Assembly (NCBI GenBank): GCA_934668695.1
Contig: CAKUOD010000031.1
Span: forward strand, 1-12,464
From: an uncultured Collinsella sp.
GTDB taxonomy: Bacteria > Actinomycetota > Coriobacteriia > Coriobacteriales > Coriobacteriaceae
DNA: 12,464 bases
Direction of reading: 5' to 3'
How positions within the stretch are numbered: the stretch's first letter is position 1; each line of letters opens with the position of its first letter. Under the pieces are notes generated by a model, which was given only the letters and a program-made list of their open reading frames with translations, did no database searches and was not told the DNA's origin. This document shows, piece after piece, positions 1-6,351 of the stretch. The translations under genes were made by a program, and so were the position numbers.

Positions 1-37
1 GGGACTGAATGGGCCTTCTAACAGCAAAAACAGTCCC
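1..37. repeat. Inverted repeat at the window edge
   Basis: GGGACTG at 1-7 is exactly complementary to CAGTCCC at 31-37, with 23 nt between them. It could be the end of a terminator for a gene upstream of the window, but the window cuts it off and no clear T-run follows. The same heptamer recurs inside the terminator hairpin at 10244-10250. Confidence 0.25.
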
Positions 38-64
38 TATTTCACCGCAACTTATTCGGCGCTG

Positions 65-91
65 TTGGATATTTTGCTTCGTGGGTATACT
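65..91 (+). promoter_or_regulatory. Candidate promoter of the membrane protein gene
   Basis: TATACT at 86-91 matches the -10 consensus at five of six positions. The best -35 is TTGGAT at 65-70 with a short 15-nt spacer, so only the -10 is persuasive. It lies about 40 nt upstream of the start codon at 130. Confidence 0.35.
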
Positions 92-129
92 TCCATCCGC
101 AATACAGGCCGGAATGAGGAGGTATCCAA

Positions 130-1131
130 ATGCCGGACAACGGATCGATTCAAAAGAGAGATGCGGGCGAGATGGCTCACGGGCGCCCCGTCCAAATTAC
201 CGAGCATACGACGGTGGCCGAACTGCAGCCTAGCCTGTCCGATGTCGTGTGTGCAAACAAAAAGCTGCAGATCGGGCTCATCGTTGCGCTCGTGGTACTG
301 GCGCTTCTGTCGGGTTTTGTCGCGCGCCCGCATTTTGCCGACACCAAGACCTGGGACTCCACCATCGAGGTCATCGATCAAAAGAAGGGCAACGTTTTGG
401 CGCTCACGACCTCGTGCGTGGCGCTGTCTGCGGGCATCACCGCGCTGCCGGGCGACACGGGAACGCCGGTGGCCGAGCAGCTCGCACAACTTTCGGGTAA
501 CCTGGGCATCGTGCTCGCCGTACTGTATCTCGAGAAATACTTGCTCACTATCTTATGGTCGGTCGGGCTGGGTATCCTGATCCCGTTCTCGCTCGTACTC
601 TTCGCGGTGTCGCTTGGCATCCACGGACGCTGGAGCACCAGCGCCGTTCTGCGCCGCGTGGCGACGCGCGTGCTGGTGGTCGCCATGATCGGCATGGCGT
701 TGGTGCCCGCGAGCGTGTGGGTATCGCAAAAGGTTGACGAGACGTACCAGGTGAGTATCGAGCAGGCCGAGCAAAAGGCGACAGGCGCGGCTGAGGCGAG
801 CTCGTCAAAGAGCAAAAAGAAATCTGAAGCAAAGACTGACAAAAACGTGCTTGAGCAACTGACCGAAGGCGCCTCGAGTCTGCTGACTTCGGTGACCGAT
901 AGCGCCAAGTCGATGACCGACGAAGTTGTCCAGCAGGTGACTGATCTCATCGAAGGTGTCATCGTGATGATTGTGACTTCGTGCGTGATTCCGCTGCTGG
1001 TGCTTGCTGCATTCTTGTGGCTTGGGCACGTACTGCTGGGGATCGATATCTCCGGTCCCACGAACTATCTGACGGGTCGTTTTCTGAGTGCCCCCTCCAA
1101 GCATGCTAAGAAGGGCGGGCAGACTGAGTAG
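130..1131 (+). CDS. Unrecognised multi-span membrane protein
   Basis: This 333-residue protein matches no family I can name. Hydrophobic segments lie at about 47-65, 123-142, 143-165, 178-198 and 274-304, so four or five membrane spans are likely. No signal peptide is visible; a polar N-terminus of about 45 residues precedes the first span. Between the fourth and fifth segments lies a polar stretch (about 199-272), rich in Ala, Ser, Lys and Glu, with the lysine cluster KSKKKSEAK near 227-235, followed by a Ser/Thr-rich part that looks helical. The C-terminus is basic. The ATG at 130 has AGGAGGT at 117-123 with 6-nt spacing; the internal Met15 has no such site. The gene stands alone, with its own candidate promoter and a strong terminator 34 nt after the stop. 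Its function is unknown and its link to the sugar genes may be only positional. Confidence 0.8.
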   Translation: MPDNGSIQKRDAGEMAHGRPVQITEHTTVAELQPSLSDVVCANKKLQIGLIVALVVLALLSGFVARPHFADTKTWDSTIEVIDQKKGNVLALTTSCVALSAGITALPGDTGTPVAEQLAQLSGNLGIVLAVLYLEKYLLTILWSVGLGILIPFSLVLFAVSLGIHGRWSTSAVLRRVATRVLVVAMIGMALVPASVWVSQKVDETYQVSIEQAEQKATGAAEASSSKSKKKSEAKTDKNVLEQLTEGASSLLTSVTDSAKSMTDEVVQQVTDLIEGVIVMIVTSCVIPLLVLAAFLWLGHVLLGIDISGPTNYLTGRFLSAPSKHAKKGGQTE

Positions 1132-1164
1132 CTAAAAGGATCGTTTTGCTGATCCATATCTCCG

Positions 1165-1201
1165 AAAGGGCGACCGAGATGCGTTCTCGGTCGCCCTTTT
1201 T
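1165..1201 (+). terminator. Rho-independent terminator after the membrane protein gene
   Basis: A perfect 15-bp stem (arms 1165-1179 and 1185-1199) encloses the 5-nt loop TGCGT and ends in a run of five T. This separates the membrane protein gene from the lac cluster. Confidence 0.92.
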
Positions 1202-1267
1202 GTTGAGCGCGTGACCGTCCATGCCTCCGTCAGGCCCAAACGGTCGGCAAACACCCGTGAACGGTAA

Positions 1268-1342
1268 TTGTTCAAAAAAGAACAAAGATAAACAAATAGT
1301 TGTTGCAGTTGCTGTTCGAATGTGTTCAAATAAACATGAACA
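1268..1342. promoter_or_regulatory. Cluster of three dyads upstream of lacA (putative repressor operators)
   Basis: Three perfect inverted repeats built on TTGTT/AACAA or TGTTCA/TGAACA lie in an AT-rich patch. They are TTGTTC-N6-GAACAA (1268-1285), AACAA-N4-TTGTT (1291-1304) and TGTTCA-N8-TGAACA (1323-1342). A further TGTTCGAA sits at 1313-1320. They lie 95-169 nt before the lacA start, where an operator would be expected. LacR-type DeoR repressors of lac operons are known to bind AT-rich TGTTT-type sequences, so the DeoR protein encoded at 11078-10275 is a reasonable candidate ligand; that link is inference. I find no convincing -35/-10 pair in this patch. The rest of 1202-1436 shows no coding potential. 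Confidence 0.5.
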
Positions 1343-1436
1343 GTGAAGAACCGCACATTCAGATGCCCGGACCTGAACGCGATTCAACACTTCCAAACAG
1401 AAACTACGCACCTGCGTATCTCTCAAGGAGGATGTC

Positions 1437-1865
1437 ATGAGGGTTGTAATCGCTTCCGATGCCGACGGTATGTCGATGAAGGAGTCCATCAAGGAGATGC
1501 TCATCGCCGACGGTCACGAGGTCGTCGACTATTCCGAGACCCCTGCCGCGGACTTTGTCGACTCTGCGACCGCCGTTGCCAAGGACCTGCTGGAGCACAA
1601 GGATTCCCAGGGCTTCGCATTCGATAAGTACGGCGTCGGTTCCTATATGGCCGCCGTCAAGATGAAGGGCATGGTCGTCGCCAACATTTCCGACGAGCGC
1701 TCCGCCTACATGACCCGCGAGCACAACGGTTCGCGCATGGTCACCATGGGCCCGGGCGTCGTTGGCACCGAGGTCGCCAAGAAGATCGCTCGCGAGTTCC
1801 TGCGCGCCCAGTACGCCGGCGGTCGTCACCAGATTCGTGTCGACATGCTCAACAAGATGGCCTAA
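1437..1865 (+). CDS. lacA: Galactose-6-phosphate isomerase, LacA subunit
   Basis: This 142-residue protein belongs to the RpiB/LacAB sugar-phosphate isomerase family. With LacB it should interconvert D-galactose 6-phosphate and D-tagatose 6-phosphate in the cytoplasm. Its length equals that of staphylococcal and lactococcal LacA, and the C-terminal GGRHQIRVDMLNKM (128-141) is close to the LacA signature. DERSAYMTREHNGSR at 86-100 is the conserved phosphate/sugar-binding stretch. The catalytic cysteine of the family is absent around 60-69 (GFAFDKYGVG), as expected for LacA, which works only together with LacB. AAGGAGG at 1425-1431 sits 5 nt before the ATG at 1437; another ATG at 1432 is out of frame. 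It is the first gene of lacA-lacB-epimerase-lacC, with a 63-nt gap to lacB. Confidence 0.95.
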   Translation: MRVVIASDADGMSMKESIKEMLIADGHEVVDYSETPAADFVDSATAVAKDLLEHKDSQGFAFDKYGVGSYMAAVKMKGMVVANISDERSAYMTREHNGSRMVTMGPGVVGTEVAKKIAREFLRAQYAGGRHQIRVDMLNKMA

Positions 1866-1928
1866 CGAGAGCCACCGAGAACTCGAACTTCTATCTCAAC
1901 TTGTGAATTCAGACGAAAGGACGTTCTG

Positions 1929-2453
1929 ATGAAGAAGACCATCGCAATCGGTTGCGACCATATCGTTACGGACGAGAAGATTTATCTCGCCGACCGTCTT
2001 GAGCAGGCCGGCTACAAGGTGCTCGACTGCGGCACCTACAGCCACAGCCGCACGCACTATCCCATCTACGGCAAGGCCGTGGGCGAGGCCGTTGCCAGCG
2101 GCAAAGCCGACTTTGGCGTGGCCCTGTGCGGCACCGGCATCGGCATCACCAACGCCGTCAACAAGGTTCCCGGCGCCCGCTGCGCCCTGGTTCGCGACAT
2201 GACCTCTGCCCTCTATGCCCGTCGCGAGCTCAACGCCAACATCGTAGGCTTTGGCGGCAAGATCACCGGCGAGTTCCTGATGGCCGACATTATGCTCGCC
2301 TTCCTGGAGGAGCCCTACGAGCAGACTCCCGAGCACGACGCCCTGATCGCCAAGATCGACGCCTGCAACAAGGCCGACGCCGAGGCCCAGGCCGACCCGC
2401 ATTTCTTTGACGAGTTCCTGGAGAAGTGGGACCGCGGCGAATACCATGATTAG
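1929..2453 (+). CDS. lacB: Galactose-6-phosphate isomerase, LacB subunit
   Basis: This 174-residue subunit is the catalytic partner of LacA in galactose 6-phosphate to tagatose 6-phosphate isomerisation; LacB is about 171 residues in Firmicutes. It opens with an RpiB-type phosphate-binding segment (IGCDH, 7-11). The active-site cysteine is Cys67 in ALCGTGIGI, and [20 protein letters not shown] and LNAN follow in the family order. The C-terminus [20 protein letters not shown] (155-174) is nearly diagnostic of LacB and separates it from ordinary ribose-5-phosphate isomerase B. AAAGGA at 1916-1921 lies 7 nt before the ATG. The gene follows lacA by 63 nt and precedes the epimerase gene by 119 nt; no terminator is evident in either gap, so co-transcription is likely. 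Confidence 0.96.
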   Translation: MKKTIAIGCDHIVTDEKIYLADRLEQAGYKVLDCGTYSHSRTHYPIYGKAVGEAVASGKADFGVALCGTGIGITNAVNKVPGARCALVRDMTSALYARRELNANIVGFGGKITGEFLMADIMLAFLEEPYEQTPEHDALIAKIDACNKADAEAQADPHFFDEFLEKWDRGEYHD

Positions 2454-2572
2454 CGGGTATCCGGCGTAATTAACTAGTCCGTTGACGGCTCGCGTTTCTG
2501 TGAGGGGGCGCGGGCCGGTTTTCTATCAGCCCTATTGACTTGGCGGGCTGTCGTAAGAAAGGGAAGGCTCCT

Positions 2573-3454
2573 ATGGAGTTTGTTCTTGATAACGGTTCTG
2601 TTCGTGTGGCACTGAGCACGGCTGGCGGATCGTTCACTTCGATTAAAGCCAACGGTCGCGAGTACCTGTGGCAGGGCGATCCTTCGGTCTGGTCGGGCCA
2701 GGCGCCCATTTGCTTTCCGATTTGCGGCGGCCTTCGTAACGGTCGCGCGATGACCATGGGCGGCCGCGAGGTCAAGCTTGCCCGCCACGGCTTTGCCCGC
2801 AAGCAGGAGTGGAAGCTCGAGGAGCAGGGCGACAGCATGGTTGCGCTGAGCCTCAGCTCTGCCGACCACGCCGAGTTGCTCGAGCAGTATCCGTATCCGT
2901 TTAAGATCGTTGCACGCTACACGATCGATGCGGCAAAGGTGGCCGTGTCGTATGAGGTGACCAACGAGGGAACCGAGGACATGCCGTTCTTTGTGGGCGG
3001 CCATCCTGGCTTTAAGTGCCCACTCGACGAGGGCGAGTCCTACGACGATTACGAGCTTCGATTTGAGCAGCGTGAGGCCGCCGAGCTCTGTACTGCCGTT
3101 CCCTCGACGGGCCTGATTGATGTCGAGCATCGCAGCAAAAACCCGATGGTCGGCCACGACCTGCCGCTGACCCACGAACTCTTCGACTTCGCGGAGACCA
3201 TCTTTGACGTGCTCGACAGCCGCGTGGTTACGCTGACCAAGAAAACCGAGGACAAGGGCGTGCGCCTGACGTTCCCGGATATGCCGTACCTGATTGTATG
3301 GAGCAAGTCCGAGGGCGACTTTGTGGCCGTGGAACCGTGGGGTGGCCTGTCTACTTGCTCCGACGAGGACGATATTCTGGAGCACAAGCGTGGCTGTCTG
3401 GTTGCCAAGCCGGGGGAGACCGTCACCCGCGGCTTTAAGATCGAGATCCTTTAA
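2573..3454 (+). CDS. Aldose 1-epimerase family protein (LacX/GalM-like)
   Basis: This 293-residue protein has the aldose 1-epimerase (galactose mutarotase) fold of COG2017. The family interconverts alpha and beta anomers of aldoses or of their 6-phosphates. Expected catalytic residues are present: His72 in RHGFAR, His144 in GGHPGF and the general-base glutamate Glu254 in VEPWGG. Its length and motif style fit the LacX-like subgroup, which accompanies lacABCD operons in lactococci, better than long GalM proteins. Its place between lacB and lacC agrees. The ATG at 2573 is chosen because AAAGGGAAGG lies just before it; an in-frame TTG at 2540 would add 11 residues without family support. Whether it acts on free galactose (feeding GalK) or on a phosphorylated sugar cannot be read from the sequence. 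Confidence 0.88.
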   Translation: MEFVLDNGSVRVALSTAGGSFTSIKANGREYLWQGDPSVWSGQAPICFPICGGLRNGRAMTMGGREVKLARHGFARKQEWKLEEQGDSMVALSLSSADHAELLEQYPYPFKIVARYTIDAAKVAVSYEVTNEGTEDMPFFVGGHPGFKCPLDEGESYDDYELRFEQREAAELCTAVPSTGLIDVEHRSKNPMVGHDLPLTHELFDFAETIFDVLDSRVVTLTKKTEDKGVRLTFPDMPYLIVWSKSEGDFVAVEPWGGLSTCSDEDDILEHKRGCLVAKPGETVTRGFKIEIL

Positions 3455-3510
3455 CGAGCTATCGTATGTTTGGGGTCGCACACGTCGTGCCCCGGAAACA
3501 GGAGTTCAAT

Positions 3511-4446
3511 ATGATTCTGACCGTTACCATGAACCCGTCGATTGATACGCGCTATCAGCTCGACAAGCTGATCATCGACGATGTTAACCGTGTGACGCCC
3601 GAAAAGACCGCTGGCGGCAAGGGCCTCAACGTGAGCCGTGTGCTGCTGCAGTTGGGCGACGATGTGCTCGCGACCGGCCTGCTCGGCGGCCACATGGGTG
3701 CCTATATGGCCGAGCTTATGGATGCCGACGGCGTCAAGAACGACTTTGTGCCCATCGCCGGTGAGACGCGCATTTGCTTGAATATTCTGCACGAGGGTAA
3801 TCAGACCGAGCTGCTGGAGAGCGGCCCGCAGATCGCCCCGGCCGAGCTCGAGGCCTTTACGGCCAAGTTCGCCGAGCTTGCAGCGAAGGCGGACGTTGTG
3901 ACGCTTTCGGGATCGCTTCCGCGCGGCGTCGATGCCGGCTACTATGCTGAGCTCGTCAAGATCGCCGAGGAGGCGGGCGCCAAGGTGCTGCTCGACACTT
4001 CGGGTGCATCGCTGGAGGCCGCGCTGGAGTCCGACGCTAAGCCTGAGCTCGTAAAGCCCAACCTGACCGAGATTAACGGCCTGCTGGGTACGTCCTTTAC
4101 GACCGATGATGTCGATGCCCTGCGCGAGGCGCTTGCCTCCGATGGCCGCTTTGCCGGTATTCCCTGGGTTGTCGTTTCGATGGGTGCTGCCGGTTCGGTG
4201 GGCTTCCATGAGGGCCGCGCGTTCCGCGCCAAGACGCCCGCGATTGCGGCTGTGAACGCGACGGGTTCCGGTGACTCGACCATCGCCGGCTTTGCGCATG
4301 CCATTGCTGCTGGTGCCGACGACGTCACGGTGCTCAAGACCGCCAATACCTGCGGCAAGCTCAACGCCATGGATCCCAAGACCGGCCACCTGGTCATGGA
4401 TCGCTGGGACGAGATCTACAACAGCGTGGAAGTAACCGAACTTTAA
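3511..4446 (+). CDS. lacC: Tagatose-6-phosphate kinase (PfkB family)
   Basis: This 311-residue kinase of the PfkB/ribokinase superfamily should phosphorylate tagatose 6-phosphate to tagatose 1,6-bisphosphate with ATP. Visible motifs in order are the N-terminal MILTVTMNPSIDTRY, the PfkB signature AGGKGLN (34-40), GETRICLNILHEG (84-96), SGSLPRG (133-139), KPN (182-184) and TGSGDS (251-256) with catalytic Asp255. The length equals that of LacC (about 310). 1-Phosphofructokinase (FruK) is the main alternative, but the lacAB context and the LacC-like HEGNQTELLESGP favour LacC. CAGGAG at 3499-3504 lies 6 nt before the ATG at 3511; an in-frame upstream ATG at 3466 has poorer support. It is the last gene of the cluster, 56 nt after the epimerase gene. 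No class I aldolase lacD follows, where lactic acid bacteria usually have it. Confidence 0.92.
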   Translation: MILTVTMNPSIDTRYQLDKLIIDDVNRVTPEKTAGGKGLNVSRVLLQLGDDVLATGLLGGHMGAYMAELMDADGVKNDFVPIAGETRICLNILHEGNQTELLESGPQIAPAELEAFTAKFAELAAKADVVTLSGSLPRGVDAGYYAELVKIAEEAGAKVLLDTSGASLEAALESDAKPELVKPNLTEINGLLGTSFTTDDVDALREALASDGRFAGIPWVVVSMGAAGSVGFHEGRAFRAKTPAIAAVNATGSGDSTIAGFAHAIAAGADDVTVLKTANTCGKLNAMDPKTGHLVMDRWDEIYNSVEVTEL

Positions 4447-4471
4447 GCGTTACGCCGCCTAACAAAATGAA

Positions 4472-4529
4472 CGTGGATAATCTCCCGCTTTTGGTGCCCA
4501 TCCGAGCCCAAAGTGGGAGATTTTCCACG
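4472..4529 (+). repeat. Long hairpin 25 nt after lacC
   Basis: Arms 4472-4491 and 4510-4529 pair over 20 positions with one mismatch and one G-U pair, around an 18-nt loop. No T-run follows, so it is not a standard intrinsic terminator. It could still act as an mRNA 3'-end barrier for the lac cluster or be a dispersed intergenic repeat. Confidence 0.7.
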
Positions 4530-4544
4530 CTCGTCTACTTCCTT

Positions 4545-4629
4545 GGGGTAGCTAATTTGGGACGGGGCTTTTTTGACTACTTGGCATTTAAAAGTAGTCA
4601 AAAATGCCCCGTCCCAAATTAGCTACCCC
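4545..4629. repeat. 38-bp near-perfect inverted repeat
   Basis: Arms 4545-4582 and 4592-4629 are complementary over 38 positions with a single T-T mismatch (4569/4605), around a 9-nt loop. The outer end is GGGGTAGCTAATTTGGGACG and the inner end is TTTTTGACTACTT. It lies between the convergent lacC and galT genes, has no ORF, and is far longer than a usual terminator. No T-run follows on either strand. A small non-autonomous mobile repeat, a recombination site or an RNA-processing signal are possible; none is shown. Confidence 0.85.
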
Positions 4630-4635
4630 TGCACC

Positions 4636-4674
4636 AAAAACGGCGCCCGTCGGCGATGTTGCCGGCGGGCGCCG
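4636..4674 (-). terminator. Rho-independent terminator of the galK-galT operon
   Basis: Read on the minus strand, a GC-rich stem of 14 pairs (arms 4661-4674 and 4641-4654, one G-U-type pair, 6-nt loop) is followed directly by TTTTT (4640-4636). It begins 48 nt after the galT stop. Confidence 0.88.
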
Positions 4675-4722
4675 CTGTCGTGTAGGCGCTATTTGTTGAG
4701 TGCGTGCGTTCGGGCCCGCGCT

Positions 4723-6351
4723 CTATAGCGAGTCGATGAAGCGCCGTTGGGCAGCGCGGCCGGCTTTGTCCCACTTAAAAACGCCGGCGTTGTCGAGCAC
4801 GTGGCCAAACACCACGCCGACCTCTTCGTGCAGGATGTCGATGGCGTTGTCGGCCGTAAGCTCGTCGGCGCGGCGGGCAAAGACGTCCTTGGCCCATGCG
4901 GCGTGGCTGCGGCAAAGGTCGTCGCCCTCGAGCGCGCTGGCAAGATCGTAGCTGGCATCGGCCTTGGCTGCCAGCAAGTGCTCGCGGACAGCCCCGAGCT
5001 CGGGAACCAAGCGCGGCGGCAGAATGGCCAGACCCATGACCTCGATCAGGCCGATGTTCTCCTTCTTAATGTGGTGATACTCGGCATGCGGGTGGAACAC
5101 GCCCAGCGGATGCTCGTCGGTCGTGATGTTGCAGCGAAGCGCCAGGTAGGCCTCGTAGATTTCGCCGCCGGCATTGCCGCGGGAGTCGACGCGGCGGATG
5201 ACGGGCGTCACGGTGTTGTGCGCCACGCCGTCGGCTGTGTGCGCGATAACGCCCACGGACTCGTCGGTCCACTCGCGCCAGGCGAGGATAATCTTCTCGG
5301 CGGCGTCGAGCAGCTGGGCGCGGTCGTGCGAGCGCAGCCGCAGCACCGAAAGCGGCCACTGCAACACGGTACCGGTGACCTGGTCAAATCCGGGCACGCT
5401 AAACTGCGAGACTTCGGTGGCATGCATCATGGGGAACTCGTGCGCGCCGCCCTGGAAGTGGTCGTGCGACAAGATCGAGCCGCCCACGATGGGCAGGTCG
5501 GCGTTAGAGCCGATGAAGTAATGCGGGAACAGGTCCACAAAGTCGAGCAGGCAAGTCAGGCCCTTGCGGTCGACGTGCATCGGACGATGCTCGGAGCTCA
5601 TGGCAATGCAGTGCTCGTTAAAGTACGCGTACGGGCTGTACTGGAAGCCCCAGCGCTCGCCGTCGAGCTGGATGGGGATAACGCGCAGATTCTGGCGGGC
5701 GGGGTGGGCGCCGCCATCGGCTGCGGCGGAGCGTCCAGGGTAGCCCTCGTTCTCGATGCACAGCTGGCAGGCGGGATACTTCTCGCCCGTGTTCTTTGCG
5801 GCACCTGCCGCGGCGATATCGCGCGGGTCCTTTTCGGGCTTGGACAGGTTGATGGTGATCTCAAGATCGCCCCAGTTGGTGGGGGTGCTCCATTTGATGT
5901 TGCGCGCGATGGCGGCACGGCGCACGTAGCCGGCGTCGCAGCACAGGCCGTAGAACCAGTCGGTCGCGGCGCGGGGCTCGTTGACGCCCATGCGTCCGTT
6001 GAACTCCTCGTTTACAACCGAAGGCCTCGGCATGAGCGCGCCCATGATGCGCATGGCGATGCGGTCGCGGCCCGACACCGTGTCCTCGGCGGCGCCGTTG
6101 GCAACGGCAGCCTCGGCAAGCGCGGCAAGCGTGCCTTCAAGGTCAAAGTCGGGCAGGGTATCGGGGTGCAAGAGCGAGAGTTTTTCGACCTGGAGCGCCC
6201 AGGCCATGTCGAGTGCGGGGCCCGTGGCGCCGATGCACTCCAAAATGGTGTTGTATGCCCAGATGCGATCGTCCTGGCCGATCATCGATCGGTGGATGGC
6301 GTACTCGATCAGGTTCTGCGCAGCCTCGCGCACGTCAGTCATTACAGCCAT
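4723..6351 (-). CDS. galT: UDP-glucose--hexose-1-phosphate uridylyltransferase, class II
   Basis: This 542-residue cytoplasmic enzyme swaps galactose 1-phosphate with UDP-glucose to give UDP-galactose and glucose 1-phosphate. Its length and motifs place it in the long class II GalT family (COG4468), not the roughly 350-residue E. coli type. The key segment is GSNADLPIVGGSILSHDHFQ (281-300), with the HDH histidines at 296 and 298. A CxxC pair (Cys195, Cys198 in CQLCIENEGYPGR) and FHPHAEYHHIKKENIGLIE (419-437) also fit. It is downstream of galK and overlaps it. The ATG at 6351 starts inside galK; a second in-frame ATG at 6342 (Met4) forms a TAATG stop-start junction, so either may be used and translational coupling is likely. 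AGGGGG lies about 10 nt before the first ATG, a mediocre site. Confidence 0.96.
   Translation of the reverse strand: MAVMTDVREAAQNLIEYAIHRSMIGQDDRIWAYNTILECIGATGPALDMAWALQVEKLSLLHPDTLPDFDLEGTLAALAEAAVANGAAEDTVSGRDRIAMRIMGALMPRPSVVNEEFNGRMGVNEPRAATDWFYGLCCDAGYVRRAAIARNIKWSTPTNWGDLEITINLSKPEKDPRDIAAAGAAKNTGEKYPACQLCIENEGYPGRSAAADGGAHPARQNLRVIPIQLDGERWGFQYSPYAYFNEHCIAMSSEHRPMHVDRKGLTCLLDFVDLFPHYFIGSNADLPIVGGSILSHDHFQGGAHEFPMMHATEVSQFSVPGFDQVTGTVLQWPLSVLRLRSHDRAQLLDAAEKIILAWREWTDESVGVIAHTADGVAHNTVTPVIRRVDSRGNAGGEIYEAYLALRCNITTDEHPLGVFHPHAEYHHIKKENIGLIEVMGLAILPPRLVPELGAVREHLLAAKADASYDLASALEGDDLCRSHAAWAKDVFARRADELTADNAIDILHEEVGVVFGHVLDNAGVFKWDKAGRAAQRRFIDSL

Noticed and set aside
1303..1331. Possible lacA promoter (TTGCAG, 17 nt, TCAAAT)
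   Set aside because: It matches the -35 at only three of six positions and the -10 at four; several equally weak pairs exist in this AT-rich patch.
2540..2572. Upstream TTG start for the epimerase gene
   Set aside because: It adds 11 residues with no family support, while the ATG at 2573 has a purine-rich ribosome site just before it.
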